A stretch of DNA of 7,046 nucleotides from Planctomycetota bacterium (GTDB lineage Bacteria; Planctomycetota; Phycisphaerae; WQYP01). Shown here one piece after another: positions 1 to 6,318 of the stretch. The notes beneath the pieces were generated by a model. That model was not told the DNA's origin and made no database searches. It was given only the letters and a program-made list of their open reading frames with translations. The translations under genes were made by a program, and so were the position numbers. The first letter of the stretch is position 1. Each line of letters starts with the position of its first letter. Location: the NCBI GenBank assembly GCA_021828925.1, contig JAJZCT010000172.1, positions 1 to 7,046 on the forward strand, given 5' to 3'.

Positions 1-578
1 TCGCTCTCGCCGGGCCGGGGCAATACATGGTGCGCATCGTGCGCGGTTCCAGCCTGAATACGGAGATCAGCGGCATATTTTTGGATAAAGCCGATATGGC
101 GCTGCGCTTCAACGGGCAACGAAACGCTGCGCTTAACGAACAACGAACGACAGCGATTGGCACCGCGGGAACCGCCGCGAGAAATCCTCCGCTGCACTGT
201 ATGTGGGGTGTTCAATACCGCGTGCCACGGATTCCCATTGACCTCACCGAGAATGCCGCGGCCATCACCGCAGAGTCCATCTTTCACCAAGCCCGGCACG
301 CCTTTGGCAACCTCGGACTCGCCGCCCGTTGGGAGGCGCGGCTATTGGCGTACCGCATGGCCGCCGCCAATCACGCCCCGCCAGGACTGCTGGCCCGCTG
401 GCGCTGGAAGATGGACATCTGGACACAACAGGCTCGGAGACTATTTGACACCAAAATGAACCAGGCCTTCCGCGCCCGGCTGGCGCAATGGAAAGGCCTG
501 AGGAAATTCATGATTCAAAACCATGAACTGCAACCCAATTCAGGAAAACTCGGAAAAGGAGAAAGTGGAAATGGATAG
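1..578 (+). CDS. C-terminal part of unrecognised protein, 5' end outside window
   Basis: The reading frame is already open at base 3 and runs to the TAG at 576-578, so this is the last 191 codons of a gene that begins upstream. The ATG at 27 lies inside a beta-strand-like segment and is unlikely to be the true start. The visible part begins with a short beta-rich end (YMVRIVRGSSLN), followed at 72-86 by GIFLD. This resembles the end of a lectin-like or carbohydrate-binding-like domain that I recall from exported planctomycete proteins; that is recollection, not a verified match. The remaining roughly 160 residues look mostly helical and are rich in Arg, Trp and Ala (for example ARWEARLLAYRMAAA and LARWRWKMDIW), with no recognised motif. 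The gene overlaps the next one by 8 bases, which implies co-transcription and translational coupling. Its function is unknown. I am confident it is coding and have little confidence in any domain assignment. Confidence 0.75.
   Translation, partial: ALAGPGQYMVRIVRGSSLNTEISGIFLDKADMALRFNGQRNAALNEQRTTAIGTAGTAARNPPLHCMWGVQYRVPRIPIDLTENAAAITAESIFHQARHAFGNLGLAARWEARLLAYRMAAANHAPPGLLARWRWKMDIWTQQARRLFDTKMNQAFRARLAQWKGLRKFMIQNHELQPNSGKLGKGESGNG
555..561 (+). promoter_or_regulatory. Shine-Dalgarno site deciding the start of protein A1
   Basis: AAAGGAG lies 9 bases before the ATG at 571, inside the end of the preceding gene. It supports 571 over the in-frame ATG at 523, which has no comparable site and would extend the overlap with the upstream gene to 56 bases. 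Confidence 0.75.
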
Positions 579-2115
579 GCACGAATCGGTGATTCTTCCG
601 GGAAAAAAACTCCAGCCCGGTGGGCGCAACGTCGGCCACAGGAGCGCGTTGTGGCTCGCCGTACCGCTTGCAGTTGTGTGCGTGTTCGCGGTGGCTGTTA
701 AAGTCGCACTGGCGACATTAACCTACGCCGGACCGGTGACTGTAACCATGAGCATGTCGCCATTTGGAACGAAAGTAGTGGCGGTGAAGACCCCGGTCAC
801 CTCGACGCTTTCTGGGCAATACATCCCGCCATCGGGCGTGCCCGAAGGCGACCTCGCGGCAACCTACACATGGTCGGCCCAAGTTCTCTGGAAGGGCACC
901 TGGTTAAATTTACAGGGAAAGCCCGCACCCTATGGCTCACCGCCAGCCAACAGTTATACTGATCCAATTAAACCGCCAAGCGGCCCCGGCCAGACTGCGA
1001 TGCTGACGTTTACCCCGCTGATTCCAGGCTACTGGGAGGTTTCTGTGAGTTGTTCCGTAAGAGTTACAGACAACAAGACCAACCAGTACTGGACCGGCAG
1101 TGCCAAAGCGGGACCGCAGCACCTCACGAGTTACCTCCTTCATATCGAATACGGCGGCAACGTGGTAGACAGCGAGACCCAAGATGTTTCTGTCGGACAG
1201 CAAATCGCGCTGACCGCGGGCTACGGCCCCAGCGACATGACGCTGCAATGGAGTGTTGCGGGCACGACAATTGTGTCCAGCTACACGGCCAGCGCCACGG
1301 GCGCCAAGGCGGTGCCGGTAACATCGGCCGACTTGGAACAGCCCGACCTGACCTACTATTGGGTCTACACCGACAGCGGCAGTACCGATGATGAAAAAGT
1401 TACCCTGACGGGAACGCTGCCGCAACCTCCGACGGCGGCGGCTGTGGTGAAAACGACATTCGATGTTTTCGAGCCTAGCGCAACGTTTACTGGCACAGAC
1501 GAGAGCGCGACGACAGCGGATGATAACTACCCCGGCGACCAGGATCCAAACACCGGCGCATGGGTCTCCAACGACATTTGGCTGCATTTTGGAGGATCGT
1601 ACACTCCATACCGCGACCCGTCGGGCACTTACACGCCCGGCATTGAGTTCAATGCATCTTGGACATTGCCGCCCGCCCAGTACGGAGACCATTTCTTCCC
1701 CGTCCAGGTAATAACAGACAACCAGGCGACGTGGGCAAATGCCACACAGAACACAACGTCGCGGACAACCTCCGGCAGCGACTATGTGGACACGACGTAC
1801 CCCTACCACATTGAGCAGCAAAATGCCACGTCGCTCGCGACCTCAGATGCACCCGGCGTTGACACTGCGGGTTGGTCGTCGGTAACGGATAGCATCGACG
1901 CCGACATGTACCTGATGTTTACGCCCACCGGCATAAACTCGATCCCGGTTCCCGTTAAGGAGGTGACTTGGAGTTGGGCTGGCTCGTGGCCGCCCACTTC
2001 CGGCATTGCGTCTCAACCCCAAGCGTTGACGCCGTCGCAAGAGCCCGAATGGACCGCAAATATAGCATCTGTGATGCCGACACAAGTGGCTTATGACCAA
2101 CTGGAGGAACAATGA
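571..2115 (+). CDS. Exported beta-rich PKD/Ig-like protein, copy A1
   Basis: This 514-residue protein is of unknown function. The start at 571 is chosen for the AAAGGAG site; an in-frame ATG at 523 exists. Residues 1-25 form a polar, basic leader (RH, KK, GGR). Residues 26-50 are strongly hydrophobic (ALWLAVPLAVVCVFAVAVK), so it is a signal peptide or an N-terminal membrane anchor. The rest is rich in Thr, Ser, Gly, Pro and Tyr, as in extracellular beta domains. Residues about 96-167 look PKD-like: an early YTW and a late PGYWEVSVSCSVRVTD, like the F/G strands of PKD domains. Residues 186-284 form a second beta block, highly conserved in protein A2 (3501-5030), with QDVSVG, YGPSDM, YYW, TDSGST and VTLTGT. 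The last 230 residues are more divergent. No catalytic motif, sorting signal or toxin domain is seen. The stop overlaps the start of B1 by 4 bases, pointing to coupled production. Coding status is certain; the fold assignment is an inference from motif pattern. Confidence 0.85.
   Translation: MDRHESVILPGKKLQPGGRNVGHRSALWLAVPLAVVCVFAVAVKVALATLTYAGPVTVTMSMSPFGTKVVAVKTPVTSTLSGQYIPPSGVPEGDLAATYTWSAQVLWKGTWLNLQGKPAPYGSPPANSYTDPIKPPSGPGQTAMLTFTPLIPGYWEVSVSCSVRVTDNKTNQYWTGSAKAGPQHLTSYLLHIEYGGNVVDSETQDVSVGQQIALTAGYGPSDMTLQWSVAGTTIVSSYTASATGAKAVPVTSADLEQPDLTYYWVYTDSGSTDDEKVTLTGTLPQPPTAAAVVKTTFDVFEPSATFTGTDESATTADDNYPGDQDPNTGAWVSNDIWLHFGGSYTPYRDPSGTYTPGIEFNASWTLPPAQYGDHFFPVQVITDNQATWANATQNTTSRTTSGSDYVDTTYPYHIEQQNATSLATSDAPGVDTAGWSSVTDSIDADMYLMFTPTGINSIPVPVKEVTWSWAGSWPPTSGIASQPQALTPSQEPEWTANIASVMPTQVAYDQLEEQ
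2103..2107 (+). promoter_or_regulatory. Shine-Dalgarno site for protein B1
   Basis: GGAGG sits inside the last codons of A1. It is 4 bases from the ATG at 2112 and 7 bases from the adjacent in-frame ATG at 2115. By spacing the second ATG is the better start; the proteins differ by one Met. Confidence 0.65.
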
Positions 2116-3473
2116 TGCGTAATTGTTTTAACTTATGCTGGTTCTCAATAGTCCGACGTTGCTGGGCTGTAATACCGCTTCCGGTGATGGTGCTTGGAGT
2201 GTTGGCGCTGGCCGCACTTTCGGATGCCGAGATGGGCCCGATTCGCCCGCTTCCAAGATCCACCCATGGCCTCGTGGCGCGACTGGCTCCTAAAAAATCG
2301 GGTTTAGCGGTAGAGGCTGAAATAGCAAACACCGGTAGCGCGGTGGCCACTCTCTCCAGCGGCCCGACCGGCGGCTGGAGGCTGCGTGTGTTTAGTGTGG
2401 TCGATGGACGGCTTGAAAAAGCACCGCTCACCACAGCAGGACATAAAATGAATATGATCAGCCGTGAAGGATGGACGAACTCCACCGTCGTTATCCGTCC
2501 CGGCAAAACCAAAGTAAAAGATCTTCGGTTGAGGAACTATTTCGCGATCAAGGCACCCGGGCGTTACATCATGCAAGCCACCACCCAATGGATCAACATT
2601 ACGGGACGCAGGTATTTCGTCAGGCTCGGGACCAACCTCCTCGGATTCACCTTAAACGGTGCGGGAAAGATTACTTGGCAAACACGGAATGTTACATGGC
2701 CCGAGCCGATCCCGCGAAAGATTCCTCCGACACCACAATTGCATTCGTGGGAAATCCCCAGGACAGGTCCCGTCGCGGCCCTTGCGCGACTTGCCGCCGC
2801 GATCAAGCGGGGAGATGTCCAAGCTGCGCACAGCCTGGTCTACGCACCATCTCGCGAATCCCATACCCTCGCGGTGGTTGACGACGAACTGGCTCTGCGC
2901 AGGTTGCTCGCTACGCTGGGGCAGCATTTTGGCGCTGCGGCTCAAGGACAGTTCAGAGCCATCCCGTCCACAGCGTCAATCGAAGCAACGGAAAACGTGC
3001 TGCGGCTCTTGGATATGAAGACGCTGACAATAGAAGGTAATCAAGCGGAAGTGCGCTGCTGGGAATTTTCGCGTGTCGTGTGGAAATGGGTTCCGGGGTG
3101 GCGCGTCTATTTCCGCCGCGTTCGAGGCCAATGGAAGATCACCGGACATCCCCAACAATTCCCGAAGAATTCGCCGCCGAGGATTTGGGACAGGCTTCTG
3201 CGAGCCCAGACCGCGATATACAATTCGCTCAGGCACAAAGTCAAAACTGGAAAAGTCCGGTCCTTTTCGAATTGTGAAGCGGAACTCAAGACCCGGCTTA
3301 AGGCGGCGGCGGCGGAAAACAGCAAGGAGATGATGGCATATATGAAAGGATGGATGCGCAAGTGGAGGGCGGGAGTGGTGGCCCAACGAAAAGCTGACTT
3401 GGAAGCGATCAAAAAGGCCCAGCAGCGTGACCACATGGTGGAACATAACGCGCCATCAACGCCCGGAAATTAG
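2112..3473 (+). CDS. Exported two-domain protein with NTF2-like region, copy B1
   Basis: This 453-residue protein is of unknown function. An N-terminal basic region followed by a hydrophobic stretch at residues 18-36 (WAVIPLPVMVLGVLALAA) indicates a signal peptide, with a plausible cleavage near residues 36-39. Residues about 60-190 look like a beta sandwich. They contain SGLAVEAEIANTG and then RPGKTKVKDLRLRNYFAIKA before a PG-Y strand, the pattern of BsuPI-like or Ig-like domains. Residues 195-217 are a Pro-rich linker. Residues about 218-345 resemble an NTF2/SnoaL/DUF4878-type domain: a helix with IKRGDVQAAHSLV, then LTIEGNQAEV and a closing YFRRVRGQWKIT strand. Residues 355-445 are helical and strongly basic, possibly a coiled coil. 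It overlaps A1 by 4 bases (ATGA) and is paralogous to B2 at 5061-6230. NTF2-like domains may bind ligands or proteins; no catalytic residues can be assigned here. Confidence 0.85.
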   Translation: MMRNCFNLCWFSIVRRCWAVIPLPVMVLGVLALAALSDAEMGPIRPLPRSTHGLVARLAPKKSGLAVEAEIANTGSAVATLSSGPTGGWRLRVFSVVDGRLEKAPLTTAGHKMNMISREGWTNSTVVIRPGKTKVKDLRLRNYFAIKAPGRYIMQATTQWINITGRRYFVRLGTNLLGFTLNGAGKITWQTRNVTWPEPIPRKIPPTPQLHSWEIPRTGPVAALARLAAAIKRGDVQAAHSLVYAPSRESHTLAVVDDELALRRLLATLGQHFGAAAQGQFRAIPSTASIEATENVLRLLDMKTLTIEGNQAEVRCWEFSRVVWKWVPGWRVYFRRVRGQWKITGHPQQFPKNSPPRIWDRLLRAQTAIYNSLRHKVKTGKVRSFSNCEAELKTRLKAAAAENSKEMMAYMKGWMRKWRAGVVAQRKADLEAIKKAQQRDHMVEHNAPSTPGN

Positions 3474-3476
3474 TGA

Positions 3477-3495
3477 TGGAGGCGCGGACGCTCCA
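3477..3495 (+). promoter_or_regulatory. Hairpin enclosing the GGAGG ahead of protein A2
   Basis: Bases 3477-3484 (TGGAGGCG) pair with 3489-3495 (CGCTCCA), giving 7 pairs with one bulged G and a CGGA loop. The only Shine-Dalgarno-like sequence before A2, GGAGG at 3478-3482, is wholly within the stem and 18 bases from the ATG at 3501, too far for normal use. A ribosome finishing B1 at 3471-3473 would be expected to open the hairpin, which would couple A2 translation to B1. The pairing is directly visible; the regulatory role is inference. Confidence 0.4.
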
Positions 3496-3500
3496 CCACC

Positions 3501-5030
3501 ATGGAGATTGGCGTCGCCGCCGCGCTGGTGTTGATCGCGTTCCTTTTCGTCGCCCGCTTCAACGCCAGCACAGGCACGGTGACCGTTACGGTGAACATGT
3601 CGGCATTTTCGCCGCCGCTCGTGAAGGTCGGCTCGCCCGCAACAACCACGCTCAGCGCCACCATCGGGTCGAATTATAACCCGCCAGTACCGAGTCCCGA
3701 CGAAGGCTCGCTTTCCGATACCTACAAATGGACTCTGACGTTGCTGTTTTCCCCCACCGCGAGTGGAACGTATTCATCCGCCGGTGCCCCAGGCACCCAG
3801 AATTATTATCTTTCGCCCAAGCCCCTCCCGTCATCGGGTACAATACCAGTGACCCTTACGCCGGAAAGACCCGGGTACTGGGAACCTTCTGCGAGTTGCA
3901 CTGTGACCGTCAAAGATTCTAAAAACGCCAACCTGACATGGACTGGCAGCGGCAACGCCGGGCTGGCCAAGTTGACGAGTTATATTTTGCAGATTCAGTA
4001 TGGCGGCACCGACCTGGACGGAAAGACCCAGGACGTTTCGGTAGGGGAGCAGGTTACACTTTCCGCCAAGTACGGGCCGAGCGACATGCTTCTGTTTTGG
4101 TCTCCCGCGGGCTCCGTCATCTCGGGCTACACGGCCAACAACAGCAGTGCCAAGATAACCCCATTAGGCTCCACGGCGGAGGCACGGCCCACCCTCAGTT
4201 ACTATTGGATGGACACCGACAGCGGTAGCACGGAAAATGAAAATGTGACGCTGACAGGAACAATCCCGGATTCGTTCAAGGAGGTTTCTGCGAACACAAC
4301 CTTCAGCGTCTACAGGCCGCGGCCGAGCTTTACCACCCAGTATCTGGGGCCCGTGGCACTGGATACCTACTACAAGGGCGCTCCTGGGGTGCTCACGCTC
4401 CACGACGGGGACGAAGCGGGCACAAAAAACGATCCCGGAATTGAGCTCAACTTTTCAATTCCAACATCGCAATTCGGTGGCATCCCAAACCTTTCGACGG
4501 TTCAGATCACCGATCGGCTAACCGTCACAACCGAGCAGTATAATAAAAGCACCAAAACTGTTACCACTTTTGAGTACACGATCCCCAATAGCGCGGTCCC
4601 CGCCCCCGCATTGGATACCGACTTCCCCTATTGGAACAGTTATCCGACGGCCAGTGCCGGCGGCGTAGCCCCTTATGCGTACTGCTTTGACGCACCGTCC
4701 TACGGAGTTGACCCGCCGCCCGCAGGCTCGGGATTCGGCCCGGGGAACTGGTCCACCTACCAAGTGACGATCTCGGAGACTTTTACTCACAATCTGCTCT
4801 TCACTCCAACTGTACCTTCCGGAATCTCCAGCATTTACGCACCGCTTTCCCAAGTCAGTTGGGGATGGGATGCTGTTGCCGACAACCCGAACAACGGCGG
4901 CTTCACGCTAGCCAATCCACAGCAGGAACCAGCAAGCCCACCGCACGGGTCCGACCTCCCAAGCCTTCCTCAGTGGAATAGCAATGCCAAGCCCTCCTGG
5001 AATAACCCACAGTGGTTTGCGGCATATTGA
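3501..5030 (+). CDS. Exported beta-rich PKD/Ig-like protein, copy A2
   Basis: This 509-residue protein of unknown function is a clear paralogue of A1 (571-2115). Residues 3-18 are hydrophobic (IGVAAALVLIAFLFVA), an export signal or anchor, but the segment before it is only Met-Glu. That is unusually short and acidic, so the true N-terminus may be missing. Residues about 74-139 correspond to the PKD-like domain of A1 (YKW early, PGYWEPSASCTVTVKD late). Residues 159-256 match A1 residues 186-284 at about 58 of 98 positions by hand count (QDVSVG, YGPSDM, YYW, TDSGSTEN, VTLTGT). The C-terminal half keeps only short matches (QVSWGW against EVTWSW of A1) and is rich in Pro, Asn, Tyr and Trp. No enzyme motif is seen. 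ATG at 3501 is the first usable start after an in-frame TGA at 3474-3476. Its neighbours are B1 upstream and B2 30 bases downstream. Confidence 0.83.
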   Translation: MEIGVAAALVLIAFLFVARFNASTGTVTVTVNMSAFSPPLVKVGSPATTTLSATIGSNYNPPVPSPDEGSLSDTYKWTLTLLFSPTASGTYSSAGAPGTQNYYLSPKPLPSSGTIPVTLTPERPGYWEPSASCTVTVKDSKNANLTWTGSGNAGLAKLTSYILQIQYGGTDLDGKTQDVSVGEQVTLSAKYGPSDMLLFWSPAGSVISGYTANNSSAKITPLGSTAEARPTLSYYWMDTDSGSTENENVTLTGTIPDSFKEVSANTTFSVYRPRPSFTTQYLGPVALDTYYKGAPGVLTLHDGDEAGTKNDPGIELNFSIPTSQFGGIPNLSTVQITDRLTVTTEQYNKSTKTVTTFEYTIPNSAVPAPALDTDFPYWNSYPTASAGGVAPYAYCFDAPSYGVDPPPAGSGFGPGNWSTYQVTISETFTHNLLFTPTVPSGISSIYAPLSQVSWGWDAVADNPNNGGFTLANPQQEPASPPHGSDLPSLPQWNSNAKPSWNNPQWFAAY

Positions 5031-5046
5031 ATCACCGTTTGCGCAG

Positions 5047-5053
5047 AAAGGAG
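5047..5053 (+). promoter_or_regulatory. Shine-Dalgarno site for protein B2
   Basis: AAAGGAG lies 7 bases before the ATG at 5061 in the 30-base gap after A2. It is a strong site with ideal spacing, unlike the overlap that joins A1 to B1, so B2 can be initiated independently of A2 termination. Confidence 0.8.
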
Positions 5054-5060
5054 CCAACCC

Positions 5061-6230
5061 ATGAGGCGAATCAACGAGTTATGGCCATGTCCCCGATTGA
5101 GGTTAACGGTGGCGCTATTGCCGTTGGTCTGCGTGCTGCTTATTGCGTGGGTGCCCGGGCCGCCGCCGGTCCGGAGATTCGACGGAGCTCTGATCACGCT
5201 TACTCCAGTCCGCCACCGGCTTGCCGTGGAAGCGGTTATCAAAAACAGCGGCGGCGACACACTAGACCTCGTCCGAGGCGGGGGCGATGGGTGGCAGTTA
5301 TGGGTAATGGATTCCGCAGGCAACCGAATGAGCGTGCAGCCAACCACAGGGGCCACATTTTCCGCAACGCTCGCCCCTGGCGCGTCGCTGAAAAAGCTCT
5401 TTCCGCTGGCTGCCTATTCCAAGGGGAAGCGTCCCTGCTGCTTGTACGTCTACGTCAGGCGTTGGATCGCCTCCAAGAACGGCACGGCGGTCATCACCTC
5501 GCCGATCCTCAAAATGACTCTTCGCAACAATGCCCCGCCCAAGTGGAAAACCGTTCCTTTCGTGCCCAAGCCCGAGCGGCACCTGCCGGCGCATGTGTTG
5601 GTGCCTCCGTTTCCACCACACGTGCTTCCTGCCACCGGACCAATTACAGCCTTGGAGGAAATCTCCAAGGCCGTTCACATCGGTAATCTCAGACACGTAA
5701 GACAACTTTGCTACCACGGCAGTGCCGCCCCGCCTCCTTTCATCGTGGCTCTCGCGCAGGAGGCTGTCGCGGTCCACCGGTATTGCCTCGCGTTGCACAA
5801 ACGGTTCGGCGCTGACCCCGAAAAACAGATGACCGGATCGCTTACAACGCCCGAATCCTTCTCGAGTTTTCTCGCAGAGTTGAACCTCAAGACGGCTACA
5901 ATCCAAGGCGACCGCGCCTCGGTTGGCACGCTGTGGTTCAATGGAAAGAAATTTGTGCCGATGCCCAACTTCGTTTTCCGCTTCCGCCGGATTGGTGGCC
6001 ATTGGCTGTTGGATTCCAGGGCGACCTACGAGGGGGTCCTGACCAAACGGCAGTATCGCCTGAATGTAGAAAACTGCCAGAAAAACGCCGATGTTTTCAA
6101 CTCGCTGGCACGCGAAATCGGCGCCGGAAGATACGCCACATTGGCCGCAGCAGAAAAAGCTGCCGGGAAACGCCTTGCAGCGGTTGGTGACTGGTTTATG
6201 ATGCAGTCAATGAGCAGCGATAAGCGGTGA
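5061..6230 (+). CDS. Exported two-domain protein with NTF2-like region, copy B2
   Basis: This 389-residue protein of unknown function is a paralogue of B1 (2112-3473). The N-terminus has a basic leader (MRR, PRLR) and a hydrophobic core at residues 15-31 (LTVALLPLVCVLLIAWV), a signal peptide or anchor. Residues about 45-155 match the B1 beta-sandwich region: RLAVEAVIKNSG against GLAVEAEIANTG, then GWQLWV against GWRLRV. Residues 157-190 are a Pro-rich linker (KPERHLP, VPPFPPH). Residues about 192-318 match the NTF2-like region: TGPITALEEISKAVHIGNL against TGPVAALARLAAAIKRGDV, LKTATIQGDRASV against MKTLTIEGNQAEV, and FRFRRIGGHWLLD against VYFRRVRGQWKIT. The helical end (residues 327-382) is shorter than in B1, which carries an extra basic tail. 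A strong AAAGGAG site supports the start. The paralogy is visible by eye; the domain names rest on pattern resemblance only. Confidence 0.85.
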   Translation: MRRINELWPCPRLRLTVALLPLVCVLLIAWVPGPPPVRRFDGALITLTPVRHRLAVEAVIKNSGGDTLDLVRGGGDGWQLWVMDSAGNRMSVQPTTGATFSATLAPGASLKKLFPLAAYSKGKRPCCLYVYVRRWIASKNGTAVITSPILKMTLRNNAPPKWKTVPFVPKPERHLPAHVLVPPFPPHVLPATGPITALEEISKAVHIGNLRHVRQLCYHGSAAPPPFIVALAQEAVAVHRYCLALHKRFGADPEKQMTGSLTTPESFSSFLAELNLKTATIQGDRASVGTLWFNGKKFVPMPNFVFRFRRIGGHWLLDSRATYEGVLTKRQYRLNVENCQKNADVFNSLAREIGAGRYATLAAAEKAAGKRLAAVGDWFMMQSMSSDKR

Positions 6231-6245
6231 GCGAAAGGCAATGCT

Positions 6246-6270
6246 CGGTTGGTAAAGACTACCAAAGCCG
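6246..6270 (+). other. Hairpin in the 88-base gap between B2 and the last gene
   Basis: TTGGTA at 6249-6254 pairs perfectly with TACCAA at 6260-6265 across a 5-base loop. CGG at 6246-6248 can extend the stem by pairing with CCG at 6268-6270 past a 2-base bulge. No run of T follows, so it does not look like an intrinsic terminator. The four-codon frame ATG-CTC-GGT-TGG-TAA at 6241-6255, preceded by AAAGG, runs into the stem. It may be an RNA processing or stability element, or chance. No promoter is recognisable in the gap. Confidence 0.35.
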
Positions 6271-6318
6271 GGGAAAAATCCACTAACCCGAGCGACTCTC
6301 AAACTGGACCGTCCCAAC

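Larger units (their letters stand above)
571..3473 (+). repeat. First copy of duplicated A-B gene cassette
   Basis: This unit holds A1 and B1. The second copy, A2 and B2, occupies 3501-6230 in the same order and orientation. Similarity is clear at protein level but only short runs match in DNA: the longest I noticed is about 13 bases (ACACCGACAGCGG). The duplication is therefore old and both copies have been kept under selection as proteins. Confidence 0.75.
3501..6230 (+). repeat. Second copy of duplicated A-B gene cassette
   Basis: This unit holds A2 and B2 and parallels 571-3473. Junctions differ: A1 and B1 overlap by 4 bases, whereas A2 and B2 are separated by 30 bases with an independent ribosome binding site. 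B2 is 64 residues shorter than B1, chiefly at its C-terminus and in the middle. Confidence 0.75.

Noticed and set aside
523..570. Longer version of A1 starting at the ATG at 523
   Set aside because: It would overlap the preceding gene by 56 bases and lacks a ribosome site, whereas ATG 571 has AAAGGAG at 9 bases.
937..1821. 294-codon open frame on the minus strand opposite A1
   Set aside because: Its translation is Arg/Cys/Val-rich with no domain pattern, typical of the antisense of a GC-rich gene. The + strand frame has export signal, ribosome site and a paralogue.
3302..3315. GGC triplet run as a microsatellite
   Set aside because: Only four repeats, in frame as an Ala run inside the helical tail of B1; ordinary for this composition.
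3473..3679. Small open frame with starts at 3473 (GTG) and 3476 (ATG) overlapping the beginning of A2
   Set aside because: It yields an Arg/His-rich 68-residue product in another frame of a well-supported gene. It is kept only as a possible origin of a frameshifted A2 start.
5298..6002. 234-codon open frame on the minus strand opposite B2
   Set aside because: Composition is antisense-like and it overlaps a well-supported gene with a strong ribosome site and a paralogue.
571..6230. Toxin-immunity pairs
   Set aside because: B proteins have their own export signals, and no nuclease, deaminase, pore or peptidase toxin motif is visible at the A C-termini, so the idea lacks direct support.
571..6230. 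Recent segmental duplication with recombination hot spot
   Set aside because: DNA identity between copies is limited to short runs; the copies are too diverged for a recent event or for ready homologous recombination.
6246..6270. Intrinsic transcription terminator after B2
   Set aside because: The stem is real but is followed by GGGAAAAATCC rather than a T-run, so termination is not supported on either strand with confidence.
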